Positions 32,503 to 41,021 are shown, counted from the first letter of the stretch. The stretch is 63,115 bases of DNA from Gemmatimonadaceae bacterium (GCA_035533755.1 DATLTC010000087.1:1-63115); one strand, 5' to 3'. The notes: generated from the letters alone by a model not told the origin. Program-made: numbers and translations.

Positions 32503-32859
32503 TCACCGGCCCCGCGCGCGAGGCTGCCACCCGTAACGCTCCAGCGACACCCGACCGCCCCCGTCGAATCGCACGCCTTCGCGTTCCAGCAATTGCCGTT
32601 GCCGGAGCCCGGCGCCCGGCCCGGCACGCCGCGGGCTCACGCGCCCCTGGACGTTGATCACGCGGTGCCAGGGCACGCGCGTCGCGTCGCCGAGGGCCGC
32701 CATCGCGTAGCCCACCTGGCGCGCGTGCCCCGGGAGCCCCGCCAGACGCGCCACCTGGCCGTACGTGGCCACGCGTCCGCGCGGGATCTTCCGCACCACG
32801 GCATGGATGCGCTCCTGCGTGCCCTGCGGCGCGCCGGCCTTCGTCGCGTGCGCGGTCAC
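32503..32859 (-). CDS. Alkyltransferase-like protein (ATL, MGMT DNA-binding domain)
   Basis: A 118-residue protein with the DNA-binding domain of O6-alkylguanine-DNA alkyltransferase. VRKIPRGRVATYGQVARLAGLPGHARQVGYAM is the helix-turn-helix with arginine finger region. The active-site motif PCHRV of true MGMT reads PWHRV (Trp64), so it cannot accept an alkyl group. ATL proteins of this kind bind O6-alkylguanine and hand lesions to nucleotide excision repair. The start is GTG 32859. It lies 18 bases downstream of mscL on the same strand. Confidence 0.92.
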   Translation of the reverse strand: MTAHATKAGAPQGTQERIHAVVRKIPRGRVATYGQVARLAGLPGHARQVGYAMAALGDATRVPWHRVINVQGRVSPRRAGPGAGLRQRQLLEREGVRFDGGGRVSLERYGWQPRARGR

Positions 32860-32877
32860 CGGCGTCCGGCCACCGGT

Positions 32878-33264
32878 TCAGGCCGCGGTCAACTGGCTCG
32901 TGCAGTGCGGACAGCGCGAGGCCGCGATGTCCACGGTCATCCTGCAGAATTCGCAGGTCTTGGTCGTGGGCGGCCCCTTGGGCGGCGCCTTCACGAACAC
33001 CTTGCTGATGCGCCAGGCCACGAAGCCGACGATGAAGAAGTTGAGCACCGCGCTCGCCAGATGCCCGATCGGGAACTTGAACGGCCCCAGCGGCGGCGTG
33101 TAGTTCACCCAGTCGCCGCTCGGCTGCGCCACCGCCACGATCGGCATGATGACGTCGTTCACGATCGCCTGGACCACCGTGTTCAACGCCACGCCGATCA
33201 CGACGGCGATCGCCAGGCCGATCGCGTTCTGTTTGATCAGGAAATCCTTGAAGTCCTTCCACAT
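32878..33264 (-). CDS. mscL: Large-conductance mechanosensitive channel with C-terminal zinc ribbon
   Basis: A 128-residue inner-membrane channel that opens on hypo-osmotic stress. MWKDFKDFLIKQNAIGLAIAVVIGVALNTVVQAIVNDVIMPIV is the MscL N-terminal helix and TM1; TM2 is PIGHLASAVLNFFIVGFVAWRISKV (about 63-87). Instead of the usual amphipathic C-terminal bundle the tail holds two CxxC pairs (CEFC about 102-105; CPHC about 119-122), a zinc-ribbon-like module. ATG 33264 is the natural MscL start. It is 7 bases after the galactokinase stop and 18 bases before the ATL gene. Confidence 0.93.
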   Translation of the reverse strand: MWKDFKDFLIKQNAIGLAIAVVIGVALNTVVQAIVNDVIMPIVAVAQPSGDWVNYTPPLGPFKFPIGHLASAVLNFFIVGFVAWRISKVFVKAPPKGPPTTKTCEFCRMTVDIAASRCPHCTSQLTAA

Positions 33265-33271
33265 GTGACCC

Positions 33272-34630
33272 TCATGGTTGGAGGTCCGCAAGACGAAGCG
33301 CCGCCGGCCCGGCGCCCGTGTCGAACGCGTGGGCCGCCGCGCCGGCGTTGGGGAATGCCGCACGATACCGCGTCAACCAGTGGTGCGCGAACGCCTCGGC
33401 GTCCGACCGGGCCACGAGCGCCCACACGCTGCCGCCGAAACCGGCGCCGAACGCCGAAGCCGCCGCCGCGCCCAACTCCCGCGCCTGCCGCTGCAGGGCG
33501 ATCGTCTCGGCAATCTGATTGCCCAGCCAGCGCTCCACGCCGGCCTGCGACTCGTCCACCAGCACGCCGAACCGCGCCAGATCCGAGCGCGCCAGAGCCG
33601 CGTACGCCGCCGGGATGATGCGCGTGCTCTCGTCCAGGAACTGCTCGAACCGATCGAGCAGCACGCCCACCGGGTACTCGTCGTCTCCTCCGTCGCGGAT
33701 CGCGCCGCGAATGCGGTCGGGCGCGCCGGTCCCGCTCACCACGGCGTCGCCCAGCGCGCCGTCGGCACGCCCGGTGGCGGCGTTCCATCGCCGGACGATC
33801 ACCCGCGTGGCCACCGACGCCCGGTTGTATGCCTCGCGGGCGCCCCCCGCCTTCTCGGCCAGCACCCCGCTGTTGGCGATCACGAGCGTGTGGCCGGCCG
33901 GAAACGGCACCGTGCCCTCGCTCCGCACCGGACAGAAGGCGTACTGGCTCAGCGTGTGCGGCCGGCAGCAGAGAATGGCCGTCTGGTCCTCGCTCCCCCC
34001 GAACACCCCCACGCCGCGATCGCCGGCCAGCGTGCCGAAGCTCTCGCCGTTCTCCACGCATCCCACATACGAGGCCAGCGCCTCCATGCTCGTGATCTCG
34101 CGCCGGTACGCGGCCGCGTCCTCGAGATCGTTCAGCGCCGAGAGCGCCAGGAATATCGCCACCACGAGCGCGCTCGAACTGCTCACGCCGGCGCCCAGCG
34201 GCAGGTCGCTCGTGAACGCGATGTCGGCGCCGCGCCGCGCCTCGGGAAAGTTGCGCGCCAGCCGCCGCGCCACCGTCATCGGATAGTTGGACCAGTGCCC
34301 CATCGGCGGCTCGATGGCCGCGTCGAACTCGAACACCACCTCCTCGTCCACCCGCGCGTCCACCACCCGGACCTTGCGGTCGGCCCGCGGCACCGCGAGC
34401 AGGCAGACGCCGCGCTCCACCGCGCACAACAGGCTCCGGCCCCCGGCGTAGTCGGTGTGCTTGCCCAGCACCTCCACGCGGCCCGGCACGAACAGCGCCA
34501 GTGGCTGCGCGGCCTCCACGCCGCGCGCGCGCAGGGCCTGCGCCGCCGCCGCGAACAGCGGGCCCTTCGCGCGCGCCGCGTCGGGCGACATGCCCTCGGC
34601 CACCAGCCGCGCCACATAATGGTCGGTCAC
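33272..34630 (-). CDS. GHMP sugar kinase, galactokinase-like, altered sugar-binding motif
   Basis: A 452-residue sugar-1-kinase of the galactokinase group, about 60 residues longer than usual. GHMP motifs are clear: VPGRVEVLGKHTDYAGG (about 48-64), PLGAGVSSSSAL (motif 2, ATP-binding), GSEDQTAILCC with the catalytic Asp, and GAGFGGSVWALV (motif 3). The sugar signature normally reads GRxNxIGEHTDY; here Asn is Glu53 and the sugar-contacting Glu is Lys57, so the substrate may not be galactose. GTG 34630 overlaps the nucleotidyltransferase stop (GTGA). The operon order symporter, nucleotidyltransferase, kinase suggests uptake and salvage of a sugar into an NDP-sugar. Confidence 0.85.
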   Translation of the reverse strand: MTDHYVARLVAEGMSPDAARAKGPLFAAAAQALRARGVEAAQPLALFVPGRVEVLGKHTDYAGGRSLLCAVERGVCLLAVPRADRKVRVVDARVDEEVVFEFDAAIEPPMGHWSNYPMTVARRLARNFPEARRGADIAFTSDLPLGAGVSSSSALVVAIFLALSALNDLEDAAAYRREITSMEALASYVGCVENGESFGTLAGDRGVGVFGGSEDQTAILCCRPHTLSQYAFCPVRSEGTVPFPAGHTLVIANSGVLAEKAGGAREAYNRASVATRVIVRRWNAATGRADGALGDAVVSGTGAPDRIRGAIRDGGDDEYPVGVLLDRFEQFLDESTRIIPAAYAALARSDLARFGVLVDESQAGVERWLGNQIAETIALQRQARELGAAAASAFGAGFGGSVWALVARSDAEAFAHHWLTRYRAAFPNAGAAAHAFDTGAGPAALRLADLQP

Positions 34631-35457
34631 GGTCTCGCCTCCACGCCGGCCAGCCGTTCGCGCACGCTCGCGATGTCGCCGCGGCTCGACAGATCGAGCA
34701 CCCCCGCCGCCACGCGCACCACGTCGAACCGTTCACCCAGGTCGTCGATCGCGATCCGCACCGCGTCCTGCAGCTCCAGCTCGCCGCGCGACGACGGCGT
34801 CACCCGCCGGCACGCCGCGTAGATCGCCGGCGTGAACACCCACGCGTTCATGCTCACCAGCGCGTCCGGCCCCAGCGCCGCCGCCGTGGCGGCGTCCGGC
34901 TTCTCGACGATGCGGGCCAGCGATCCGTCGGCGCGGCGCGCGAGCAGCGCGTACCGCTGCACGCGTGCCGCCTCGATGTTGCTCTCGCGAATCAGGGCCG
35001 CGCGCTCGAAACCCAACAGTCCCGAACCCGCCACCGCGCGCAACGCCGAGAGCGCGCGCGGCGGATAGTAGTTGTCCGAATTCACCATCAGCACCCGGTC
35101 GCCGGCCGCGAACGCCTCGGCGGCGAGCAGCGCGTCGGCCGTCCCGCGGGGCTCCTGCTGCACGGCGAAGGCCACGCGGATGCGCGTGGGCGGCGACGTG
35201 CGGGTGTAGTGGTCGCGGATATCCGTGTGCTCGGGCCCGATCACCAGGCACGCGTCGGTGCAGCCGGCGTCGGCCAGCGCGCTGAGGGCGTAATCCAGGA
35301 ACGGCCGCCCGATCGGGATCATCGCCTTCGTGCCGCGGGCCGCCACCTCCGCCTGCGCGTCGTCCAGTGCCGCGGCGGCATCCTCGCGCCGCATGCGCGT
35401 ACCCAGGCCTCGCGCCAGCACCACGGCCTTGGTCACCGGAGCCCAGCGTGGCGTCAT
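34627..35457 (-). CDS. NDP-sugar pyrophosphorylase-like nucleotidyltransferase
   Basis: A 276-residue enzyme of the sugar-phosphate nucleotidyltransferase family, making NDP-sugar from NTP and sugar 1-phosphate. The nucleotide-binding loop is KAVVLARGLGTRMR (about 9-22), separated by an Ala/Asp-rich insertion from the usual Lys (RGTKAMIPIGRPFLDYAL, about 41-58); AVQQEPRGTADALLAAE (base-specificity loop) and MVNSDNYYP (metal-binding Asp) follow, then SLARIVEKPDA. The ATG at 35457 overlaps the symporter stop (ATGA). Works logically after the galactokinase-like enzyme encoded next. Confidence 0.87.
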   Translation of the reverse strand: MTPRWAPVTKAVVLARGLGTRMRREDAAAALDDAQAEVAARGTKAMIPIGRPFLDYALSALADAGCTDACLVIGPEHTDIRDHYTRTSPPTRIRVAFAVQQEPRGTADALLAAEAFAAGDRVLMVNSDNYYPPRALSALRAVAGSGLLGFERAALIRESNIEAARVQRYALLARRADGSLARIVEKPDAATAAALGPDALVSMNAWVFTPAIYAACRRVTPSSRGELELQDAVRIAIDDLGERFDVVRVAAGVLDLSSRGDIASVRERLAGVEARP

Positions 35458-37241
35458 GCGCCGTCCGCCGCCTCGGAACCCGGACTGGCCCACATCCGCG
35501 GCACCAGACGCAACAGCCAGAGGCCGCTGATCACGAACGTCACGGCCCACATCTCGGCCTGCGGCCGCCGCCCGTACAGGATGCTCCCCGTGCCGAACAG
35601 CGCCGAATACACGAACACGCAGCCCAGCATCCAGCCGAGCATCGCCTGCGGCAGGCTGTCGGGCGACGCCCCCACGCCCGCCTCGGCGCGGATCTTCGCC
35701 CACCCCGCCCCCGCCGGCCGCACGAGCTTGTAGAAGTTGAGCAGCGTCGCGTGGTCGCTCGGCTCGGTAAGGTAGGTCGTCACCACCCACACCACCGTCG
35801 TCGTCGCCACTGTGATCACCAGCGACAGGTCCGCCGCCACCGGATGCCCCATCTTGCCGGCCACGAAGAACCCGAGCGCCACGAGGAACGAACTCAACAT
35901 CGCCGACACCTCGCTCCAGGCGTTGATGCGCCACCAGAACCAGCGCAGGAGGTAGATGAGCCCCGTCCCCGCGCCCACCGACAGGATGAGGTCGAACGCC
36001 TCCTTGGCCGTGTCGAGTTCGAACGTGAGCAGCGCCGCGCACACCATCAGCAGCGCCGTGACCACGCGCCCCACGAATACGTAGTGGCGCTCCGTCCGAT
36101 CGCGGCGGATGAACCGACGGTAGAAATCGTGCACCAGATACGACGTGCCCCAGTTCAGATGGGTCTCGATCGTCGACCGGTAGGCGGCCAGCATCCCCGC
36201 CACCATCAGCCCCAGGAACCCCGCCGGCAGGAAGCGCAGCATCGCCGGATACGCGATGTCGTCGCCCAGCAGCTTGGGATCGAGCCCCGGGAAGGTGTGC
36301 TGGATGGACGCCAGGTTGGGATAGATGATCGTCGACGCCAGCGCGACGATGATCCACGGCCAGGGGCGTAGCGCGTAGTGCATGACGTTGAACAGCAGCG
36401 TGCCGGTGAGCGCGTCCTTCTCCGTCTTGGAGGCCAGCATGCGCTGCGCGATGTAGCTGCCGCCGCCCGGCTCCGCCCCCGGATACCACACCGACCACCA
36501 CTGGATGGTGATCGGGATGATCAGCACCGACAGCGCCACCGTCCAGTTGCCGAAGTCGGGGAGCAGGTTGAGCGTCTTCGGATCGATCTGATGGATGAGC
36601 CCCGACAGGCCGCCGATCTGCGGCTGCTTGACCGCGAAGTAGGCCACCGCGAACGTGCCCGTCATCGTGATCGTGAACTGGATGGAGTCGGTCACCAGCA
36701 CGCCCCAGAGCCCCGACACCGACGCGAAGAAGATCGTGATCACCGACGCGATCGACAGCGTCTTCCAGGGCGGCCAGCCCAGCACCACGTTCGCGATCTT
36801 GGCCGCCGCCAGGTTCACCGTGGCCATGATCACGCAGTTGAAGAACAGCCCCAGGTACACGGCGCGGAAGCCGCGCACGAACGAGGCCGCCTTGCCCGAG
36901 TAGCGCAGCTCGTAGAACTCCAGATCGGTGAGCACGCGCGACCGCCGCCACATGCGCGCGAAGAAGAACACCGTCATCATCCCGGTGAGCAGGAACGACC
37001 ACCAGAGCCAGTTGTCGGCCACGCCGTTCTCGCGCACCATGTTGGTCACGAGGTTCGGCGTGTCGGTGCTGAACGTCGTCGCCACCATCGACACGCCCAC
37101 CAGCCACCAGGGCGCGGCGCGGCCGGAGGTGAAGAACTCCGCCGTGCTCGACCCCGCGCGCTTGTAGAAGAACAGCGCCGGAAGGAACGAGACGACGATC
37201 GAGACGGTGATGATGATCCAGTCGATTCTCGCGAAATGCAT
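35454..37241 (-). CDS. Sodium:solute symporter (SSS family)
   Basis: A 595-residue inner-membrane secondary transporter of the SSS/SGLT type with about 13-14 hydrophobic segments. Family features: FFTSGRAAPWWLVGVSMVATTFSTDTPNLV (TM1-2 unwound region with the Na2-site serines), YSGKAASFVRGFRAVYLG, and GFLGLMVAGMLAAYRSTIETHLNWGTSYLVHDFYRRFI (about 335-375), the typical helix 8-9 segment. Its partner genes (nucleotidyltransferase and galactokinase-like kinase) make a sugar the likely cargo. It is the first gene of the three-gene unit; 96 bases separate it from the DUF2156 gene upstream. Confidence 0.93.
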   Translation of the reverse strand: MHFARIDWIIITVSIVVSFLPALFFYKRAGSSTAEFFTSGRAAPWWLVGVSMVATTFSTDTPNLVTNMVRENGVADNWLWWSFLLTGMMTVFFFARMWRRSRVLTDLEFYELRYSGKAASFVRGFRAVYLGLFFNCVIMATVNLAAAKIANVVLGWPPWKTLSIASVITIFFASVSGLWGVLVTDSIQFTITMTGTFAVAYFAVKQPQIGGLSGLIHQIDPKTLNLLPDFGNWTVALSVLIIPITIQWWSVWYPGAEPGGGSYIAQRMLASKTEKDALTGTLLFNVMHYALRPWPWIIVALASTIIYPNLASIQHTFPGLDPKLLGDDIAYPAMLRFLPAGFLGLMVAGMLAAYRSTIETHLNWGTSYLVHDFYRRFIRRDRTERHYVFVGRVVTALLMVCAALLTFELDTAKEAFDLILSVGAGTGLIYLLRWFWWRINAWSEVSAMLSSFLVALGFFVAGKMGHPVAADLSLVITVATTTVVWVVTTYLTEPSDHATLLNFYKLVRPAGAGWAKIRAEAGVGASPDSLPQAMLGWMLGCVFVYSALFGTGSILYGRRPQAEMWAVTFVISGLWLLRLVPRMWASPGSEAADGA

Positions 37242-37337
37242 GGGCGGAGGACCGGGAGGCGGGAGAGAACGGAAGTTGCGGCCGCGCGAACGGGGGGAAT
37301 CAACACCGGGCGCGCGGCGGCGTCCAGCGGCGATCGT

Positions 37338-38432
37338 TCACCGGCGCACGGTGTCGCGCGCGGCCTCCATCGCCCACCCCGCCTCGGTCCGCGCCGCCCC
37401 CAGTATCGCCCGGCCCACGAACCGGATCGGCGACCCGCCGCTGAACGCCGCCGCGATCGCGAACAGCGTGCGCGGCAGCGCCCGCCGGTCGTCGGCGATC
37501 GCGTACACCGGCTCCCATCGCGACGGCGCGAACTTGGCCTTGAATGCGTCCAGCCCGTCGAAGTTGTAGAACCGGCGCCCATGCGCGCGCACCCAGGCCA
37601 GCACGACCCGCAGCCACGCCGGATTCATCGTCTCGTCCAGCCGCGCCCGCCGCGACAACGGCGACAGTCCCAGCGTCGCGTACTCCGCCCCCTCGCGCGC
37701 GAACGCCCGCATCGCCGTGTCGATCAGCAGTTCGTTCGTCCCGTTGGGGGCGCCACGACCGCGGATGATCTGCTCCACCAGCCAGCCGCGCCGCCGCGGC
37801 ACCGGCGAGGCCAGCAGAAACCCCACCACGCCGCCGCCCGCCACCTCCGCCACGAACACCCGCCGGTCGTCCAATCGGCCCAGCGTCCGCGGCTCCACCA
37901 GAAAGTGCATCGGCGGCAGTCCGCGCGTCGCCCCCCACTCGCCCAGGCAGCGCCAGAGCGCGGCGTGATCGCGCGCCTCGGCCGCCGACCACTCGCGTAC
38001 CGCCACCCGCTTGTTGCGCGCCCGGTTCAGTTGCGCGCGCAGCGACGCGTGCTGCGCGATGATCGGCGGCCAGTCGGCCGGGTGCCACGCCGGCTGCGCC
38101 CCCAGCACGACCATGGCCCGTCCCCCGCGCGCGCGCAGCAGCCGTTCGAGCCGGTGTTCGGCGCCGAAGTAGCACACGTGCTGCCCGCGCACCCGGACCT
38201 CACGCTCGAACTCATCCACCACGTCCCCCAGCCGCGCCTCCGGGCACACCGGCGCCCCCGCCACGACGTACACGCCGCGCGCGCGCGCGTACCCGAGCAC
38301 GGCGTCGCCCCCGGCCGAGAACCAGTGCGCGATGCCCGGATTGAGAATCTGATAGGCAGTGGCGTTCCACCCGTGTTCCAGCACCAGCGCCCGCGCCCGC
38401 TCGAATGCCCAACCGGGAGGGGGTTCCGTCAC
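37338..38432 (-). CDS. DUF2156 protein (phosphatidylglycerol lysyltransferase C-terminal-like)
   Basis: A 364-residue protein with the GNAT-like double fold of the MprF C-terminal domain (DUF2156), which transfers amino acids from aminoacyl-tRNA to phosphatidylglycerol in MprF. Recognisable: FSAGGDAVLGYARARGVYVVAGAPVCPEARL, CYFGAEHRLERLL, LNRARNKRVAVREW, and the C-terminal YNFDGLDAFKAKFAPSRWEPVYAI, the hallmark of this domain. There is no membrane flippase part, so it is a soluble or peripheral aminoacyl or acyl transferase. GTG 38432 overlaps the SRPBCC gene's stop (GTGA), indicating coupling. Confidence 0.88.
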   Translation of the reverse strand: MTEPPPGWAFERARALVLEHGWNATAYQILNPGIAHWFSAGGDAVLGYARARGVYVVAGAPVCPEARLGDVVDEFEREVRVRGQHVCYFGAEHRLERLLRARGGRAMVVLGAQPAWHPADWPPIIAQHASLRAQLNRARNKRVAVREWSAAEARDHAALWRCLGEWGATRGLPPMHFLVEPRTLGRLDDRRVFVAEVAGGGVVGFLLASPVPRRRGWLVEQIIRGRGAPNGTNELLIDTAMRAFAREGAEYATLGLSPLSRRARLDETMNPAWLRVVLAWVRAHGRRFYNFDGLDAFKAKFAPSRWEPVYAIADDRRALPRTLFAIAAAFSGGSPIRFVGRAILGAARTEAGWAMEAARDTVRR

Positions 38433-38824
38433 CCTCGCGCGCGTTCGAGTGCGGCCGCCAGCCGCCCCAGCCGGGCCTGCCAGAACTTCTTCATCTGCGC
38501 CGCTTTCTTCGCCGTCGGGAGCAGCTCCTGATCCACCGTCACGTTGGCGCGTCCCGTCCCGCGCGGCATGATGAACACGCACACGCGCGTCGTCCCCCAA
38601 TCGCCGCGCAACGAGATCGCCGGCGTCGCGTCGGTGACCACCAACTCGTCGTTGCGCAACCACTGCGCGCGCGCGCCGCCGTCCATCCACGCCGCATACA
38701 CCCGGTCCACCGTCACGGCGATCGTGCGCGAGGCGGACATGCGAAATCCTTTCGGTGAGTCCGCCGCCCTCGCCGGAAGCTCCTTGCCCGTGGTCCCAGC
38801 GTCCAGTTGTTTGCGCTGCGCCAT
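38429..38824 (-). CDS. SRPBCC/AHSA1-like domain protein
   Basis: A 131-residue protein whose centre, GFRMSASRTIAVTVDRVYAAWMDGGARAQWL (about 27-57), is the opening of an AHSA1-type START/SRPBCC domain; a shortened beta-grip follows and ends with the helix TAKKAAQMKKFWQARLGRLAAALERA. Ligand unknown. ATG 38824 was chosen because GGAGG sits 5 bases upstream; an inner ATG at 38740 is possible. Coupled to the DUF2156 gene by a 4-base overlap. Confidence 0.82.
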   Translation of the reverse strand: MAQRKQLDAGTTGKELPARAADSPKGFRMSASRTIAVTVDRVYAAWMDGGARAQWLRNDELVVTDATPAISLRGDWGTTRVCVFIMPRGTGRANVTVDQELLPTAKKAAQMKKFWQARLGRLAAALERARG

Positions 38825-39315
38825 CTGCGCCTCCGATCTCGTGGGGGCGCGCGCCGCGCGCCCAGGGCTGCGGTCCGAGGCCGACCAACGCCCACTTGTA
38901 TAGTATGCGTCGGGGGACTGCCCATTCGCCATGCCGTCAAGAGGGCCGGCTTTTCACCGACAGACTGCTCGCCCAATGGGGGCGTTTCCGGGTCGGGATT
39001 CGAGGCGCAAACCCCATGGCCAGTTGAGGTTGGCGGTCTTCTGGCTCCCACACAATTCCACCGTTGCGCGCTATTCGGAACGCTGATACCTTTTCGCAGC
39101 GACTTCCGCGCCTAGCGTGCGGACACGTTCCACGTTCGACCTGGGGCCTGGCTTTCGCTGGGTCCTTTTTTGTCGATCGATGTCGCGCGTCACGTCCGGC
39201 AAGTGTCCGGCGCGGCGGGGGCACCGCCCATCGTGAGGGTCTTGGTCACGAACATTGTAGTCGGTATGTACGGCATCACCGGACTCCGACCACAACAACA
39301 CACAGGAGTACCGCA
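38825..39315. other. Long intergenic region before the cold-shock gene
   Basis: About 490 bases without a supported gene, between the divergent SRPBCC and cold-shock genes. A TACTAT hexamer on the minus strand near 38894-38899 could serve the SRPBCC gene. On the plus side, weak pairs such as TTGCGC/TACCTT (39064-39092) and TTGGTC/TATGTA (39242-39270) are possible cold-shock promoters, and the stretch could be a long 5' leader as in cspA mRNAs. Codon-like ORFs here are short and unconvincing. Confidence 0.4.
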
Positions 39316-39528
39316 ATGCGTACGACCGGCACCGTGAAGTGGTTCAACGACGCGAAGGGCTTCGGCTTCATCACGCCTGAGAACGGCCAGAAGGACTGCT
39401 TCGTTCACCACTCCGCCATCCAGGGCAGCGGCTTCAAGTCGCTGGCCGAGGGTGAGCGCGTCGAGTTCGACATCGTTCAGGGCCAGAAGGGTCCTGCGGC
39501 GGAGAACGTCGTCAAGCTCGGCCGCTAA
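39316..39528 (+). CDS. Cold-shock protein (CspA family)
   Basis: A 70-residue single-stranded nucleic acid-binding OB-fold protein and RNA chaperone. RNP1 is [11 protein letters not shown] (about 15-25) and RNP2 is CFVHHSAI (about 30-37); the end [12 protein letters not shown] is standard. The ATG at 39316 is preceded by AGGAG at a good distance. A strong intrinsic terminator follows 27 bases after the stop, so it is monocistronic. The unusually long upstream gap may be a regulatory 5' leader. Confidence 0.97.
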   Translation: MRTTGTVKWFNDAKGFGFITPENGQKDCFVHHSAIQGSGFKSLAEGERVEFDIVQGQKGPAAENVVKLGR

Positions 39529-39555
39529 AGGCCATCGCGCCCTCGGGCGCACACG

Positions 39556-39591
39556 AAGCGGCCGGCTCGGGGAAACCCGGGCCGGCCGTTT
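39556..39591 (+). terminator. Intrinsic terminator after the cold-shock gene
   Basis: CGGCCGGC (39559-39566), CGGG, loop GAAA, CCCG and GCCGGCCG (39581-39588) form a 12-pair stem with single bulges, flanked by AA before and TTTCG after. The T-run is short, but the stem is very strong. Confidence 0.8.
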
Positions 39592-39671
39592 CGCATTGCG
39601 CGCCGCGCCGCCACCCTCGCGCCGGCGTCCACCCCGGCTAGAGTTCGCATAGGCGCCTTCCACCCCAGGCC

Positions 39672-40349
39672 ATGCTCCACACCATTCTGTTCGACCTCGA
39701 CGGAACGCTCATCGATTCCATCGAGCTCATCCAACGCTCCAAATCCCACGCCTTCGAATCGCGCGGGCTCCCCGCGCCCAGCGACGCCGAGTGGCTCCCG
39801 GGCATCGGCACGCCGCTCCGCGCGATGTTCACCCGCTACGCGGCGGACGACGCCGACGTGGACGCCTTCATCGGCGCCTACCGCGAATATCAGCTCGCCA
39901 ACCACGACCGCCTCGTGCGCGCCTACGACGGCGCCGCCGCCACGCTCGCCGCGCTCCGCGAGCGCGGCCACGCGATCGGCATCGTCACCAGCAAGTCGGT
40001 CGAACTCTCCGAGCGCGGGCTGGCGTACGTGGGCCTCCTCCCGTTCGTGCAGACGATCGTGGGCGCCGACTCCACCGCCCGGCACAAGCCGCACCCCGAG
40101 CCGGTGCACGTGGCCCTCGATCGCCTCGGCGGCCGCGCCGACCGCGCGCTGTTCATCGGCGATTCGGTGCACGACATGCATGCCGGCAACGCCGCGGGAG
40201 TGGGCACGGTGGCCGCGCTCTGGGGCCCGTTCTCGCGCGCCGAGCTCGCCACGGCGTCGCCGCGCTTCTACCTCGACCGCCTCGCGGACCTTCCCGCGCT
40301 CGTCGCCGGGCTCGGCGCGCCCGAAACCCGCCCCGACGCTCCGGCGTAG
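39672..40349 (+). CDS. HAD-superfamily phosphatase (PGPase/PpaX-like)
   Basis: A 225-residue haloacid-dehalogenase hydrolase with a helical cap. Motif I is LFDLDGTLIDSIELI with the nucleophile Asp (about residue 8), motif II IGIVTSKS, motif III Lys in RHKPHPEPVHVALDRL, and motif IV ALFIGDSVHDMHAGNAAG. The layout matches phosphoglycolate phosphatase and pyrophosphatase PpaX. The metabolic substrate is uncertain. A hairpin with TTTT follows, separating it from the sigma-factor operon. Confidence 0.9.
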   Translation: MLHTILFDLDGTLIDSIELIQRSKSHAFESRGLPAPSDAEWLPGIGTPLRAMFTRYAADDADVDAFIGAYREYQLANHDRLVRAYDGAAATLAALRERGHAIGIVTSKSVELSERGLAYVGLLPFVQTIVGADSTARHKPHPEPVHVALDRLGGRADRALFIGDSVHDMHAGNAAGVGTVAALWGPFSRAELATASPRFYLDRLADLPALVAGLGAPETRPDAPA

Positions 40350-40371
40350 GCCCCAAAGAGCCCCGCCGGCC

Positions 40372-40403
40372 GGAACCCGCCGCCGGCCGGGTTCCAACCT
40401 TTT
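40372..40403 (+). terminator. Intrinsic terminator after the HAD gene
   Basis: GGAACCC (40372-40378), loop GCCGCCGGCC and GGGTTCC (40389-40395) form a perfect 7-base stem followed by AACCTTTT. It ends the HAD transcript about 50 bases before the sigma-factor gene. Confidence 0.6.
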
Positions 40404-40451
40404 GCCCGCGTCGACTATCTCATCCCGTGCACGGACGGAGATCGACGACGC

Positions 40452-41021
40452 ATGACCGCTGTGGCCACACTCGAAACGCCCAACTCCAATCCGTCCGACA
40501 CCGACGTGGCGCAAGCCGCGGCGGGAGATCGGGCGGCGTTCGAGCGGCTGTATCGGCGGCACGTCGACCGGGTGTTCTCGCTCTGCGCGCGCATGGTCGC
40601 CGACCGCGCGCGCGCCGAGGAGCTCACGCAGGACGTCTTCGTACGCGCATGGGAGAAGCTGCATCTCTTCCGCGGGGAGAGTTCGTTTTCCACCTGGCTC
40701 CACCGGCTGGCCGTGAACGTCGTGCTCAACGATCGCAAGACCGATTCCCGGCGGCGGGCGCGGTTCGAGGAGGAAGACGAGGAGCAGGGCATGGATGCGC
40801 ACGCCGGCGTGGTCGGGATGACCCTCCCGCCCGGCGACCTGCTCGACCTCGAGGCGGCGATGACGCGACTGCCACCCGGTGCTCGCCGGGTCTTCACGCT
40901 GCACGATGTCGAGGGCTACAAGCACGAAGAGATCGCCGACATGCTCGGCGTCACCACGGGAGCCACCAAGGCGCAGCTGCACCGGGCGCGGCTCCTCTTG
41001 CGCGAGGCGTTGAACCGATGA
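40452..41021 (+). CDS. ECF-family RNA polymerase sigma factor (sigma-24 type)
   Basis: A 189-residue extracytoplasmic-function sigma factor. Region 2: AFERLYRRHVDRVFSLCARMV ... AEELTQDVFVRAWEKLHLFRGESSFSTWLHRLAVNVVLND (about 29-100), containing the -10-binding segment. Region 4: LPPGARRVFTLHDVEGYKHEEIADMLGVTTGATKAQLHRARLLLREAL (about 141-188), with the helix-turn-helix for the -35 box. Its stop overlaps the anti-sigma ATG (ATGA), the standard paired arrangement. It likely controls the following DUF4097 genes, and perhaps its own promoter. Confidence 0.96.
   Translation: MTAVATLETPNSNPSDTDVAQAAAGDRAAFERLYRRHVDRVFSLCARMVADRARAEELTQDVFVRAWEKLHLFRGESSFSTWLHRLAVNVVLNDRKTDSRRRARFEEEDEEQGMDAHAGVVGMTLPPGDLLDLEAAMTRLPPGARRVFTLHDVEGYKHEEIADMLGVTTGATKAQLHRARLLLREALNR

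Noticed and set aside
34501-38531. Several 400-700 residue plus-strand open frames opposite the symporter/kinase operon
   Set aside because: Composition and lack of any domain show these to be shadows of the minus-strand genes.
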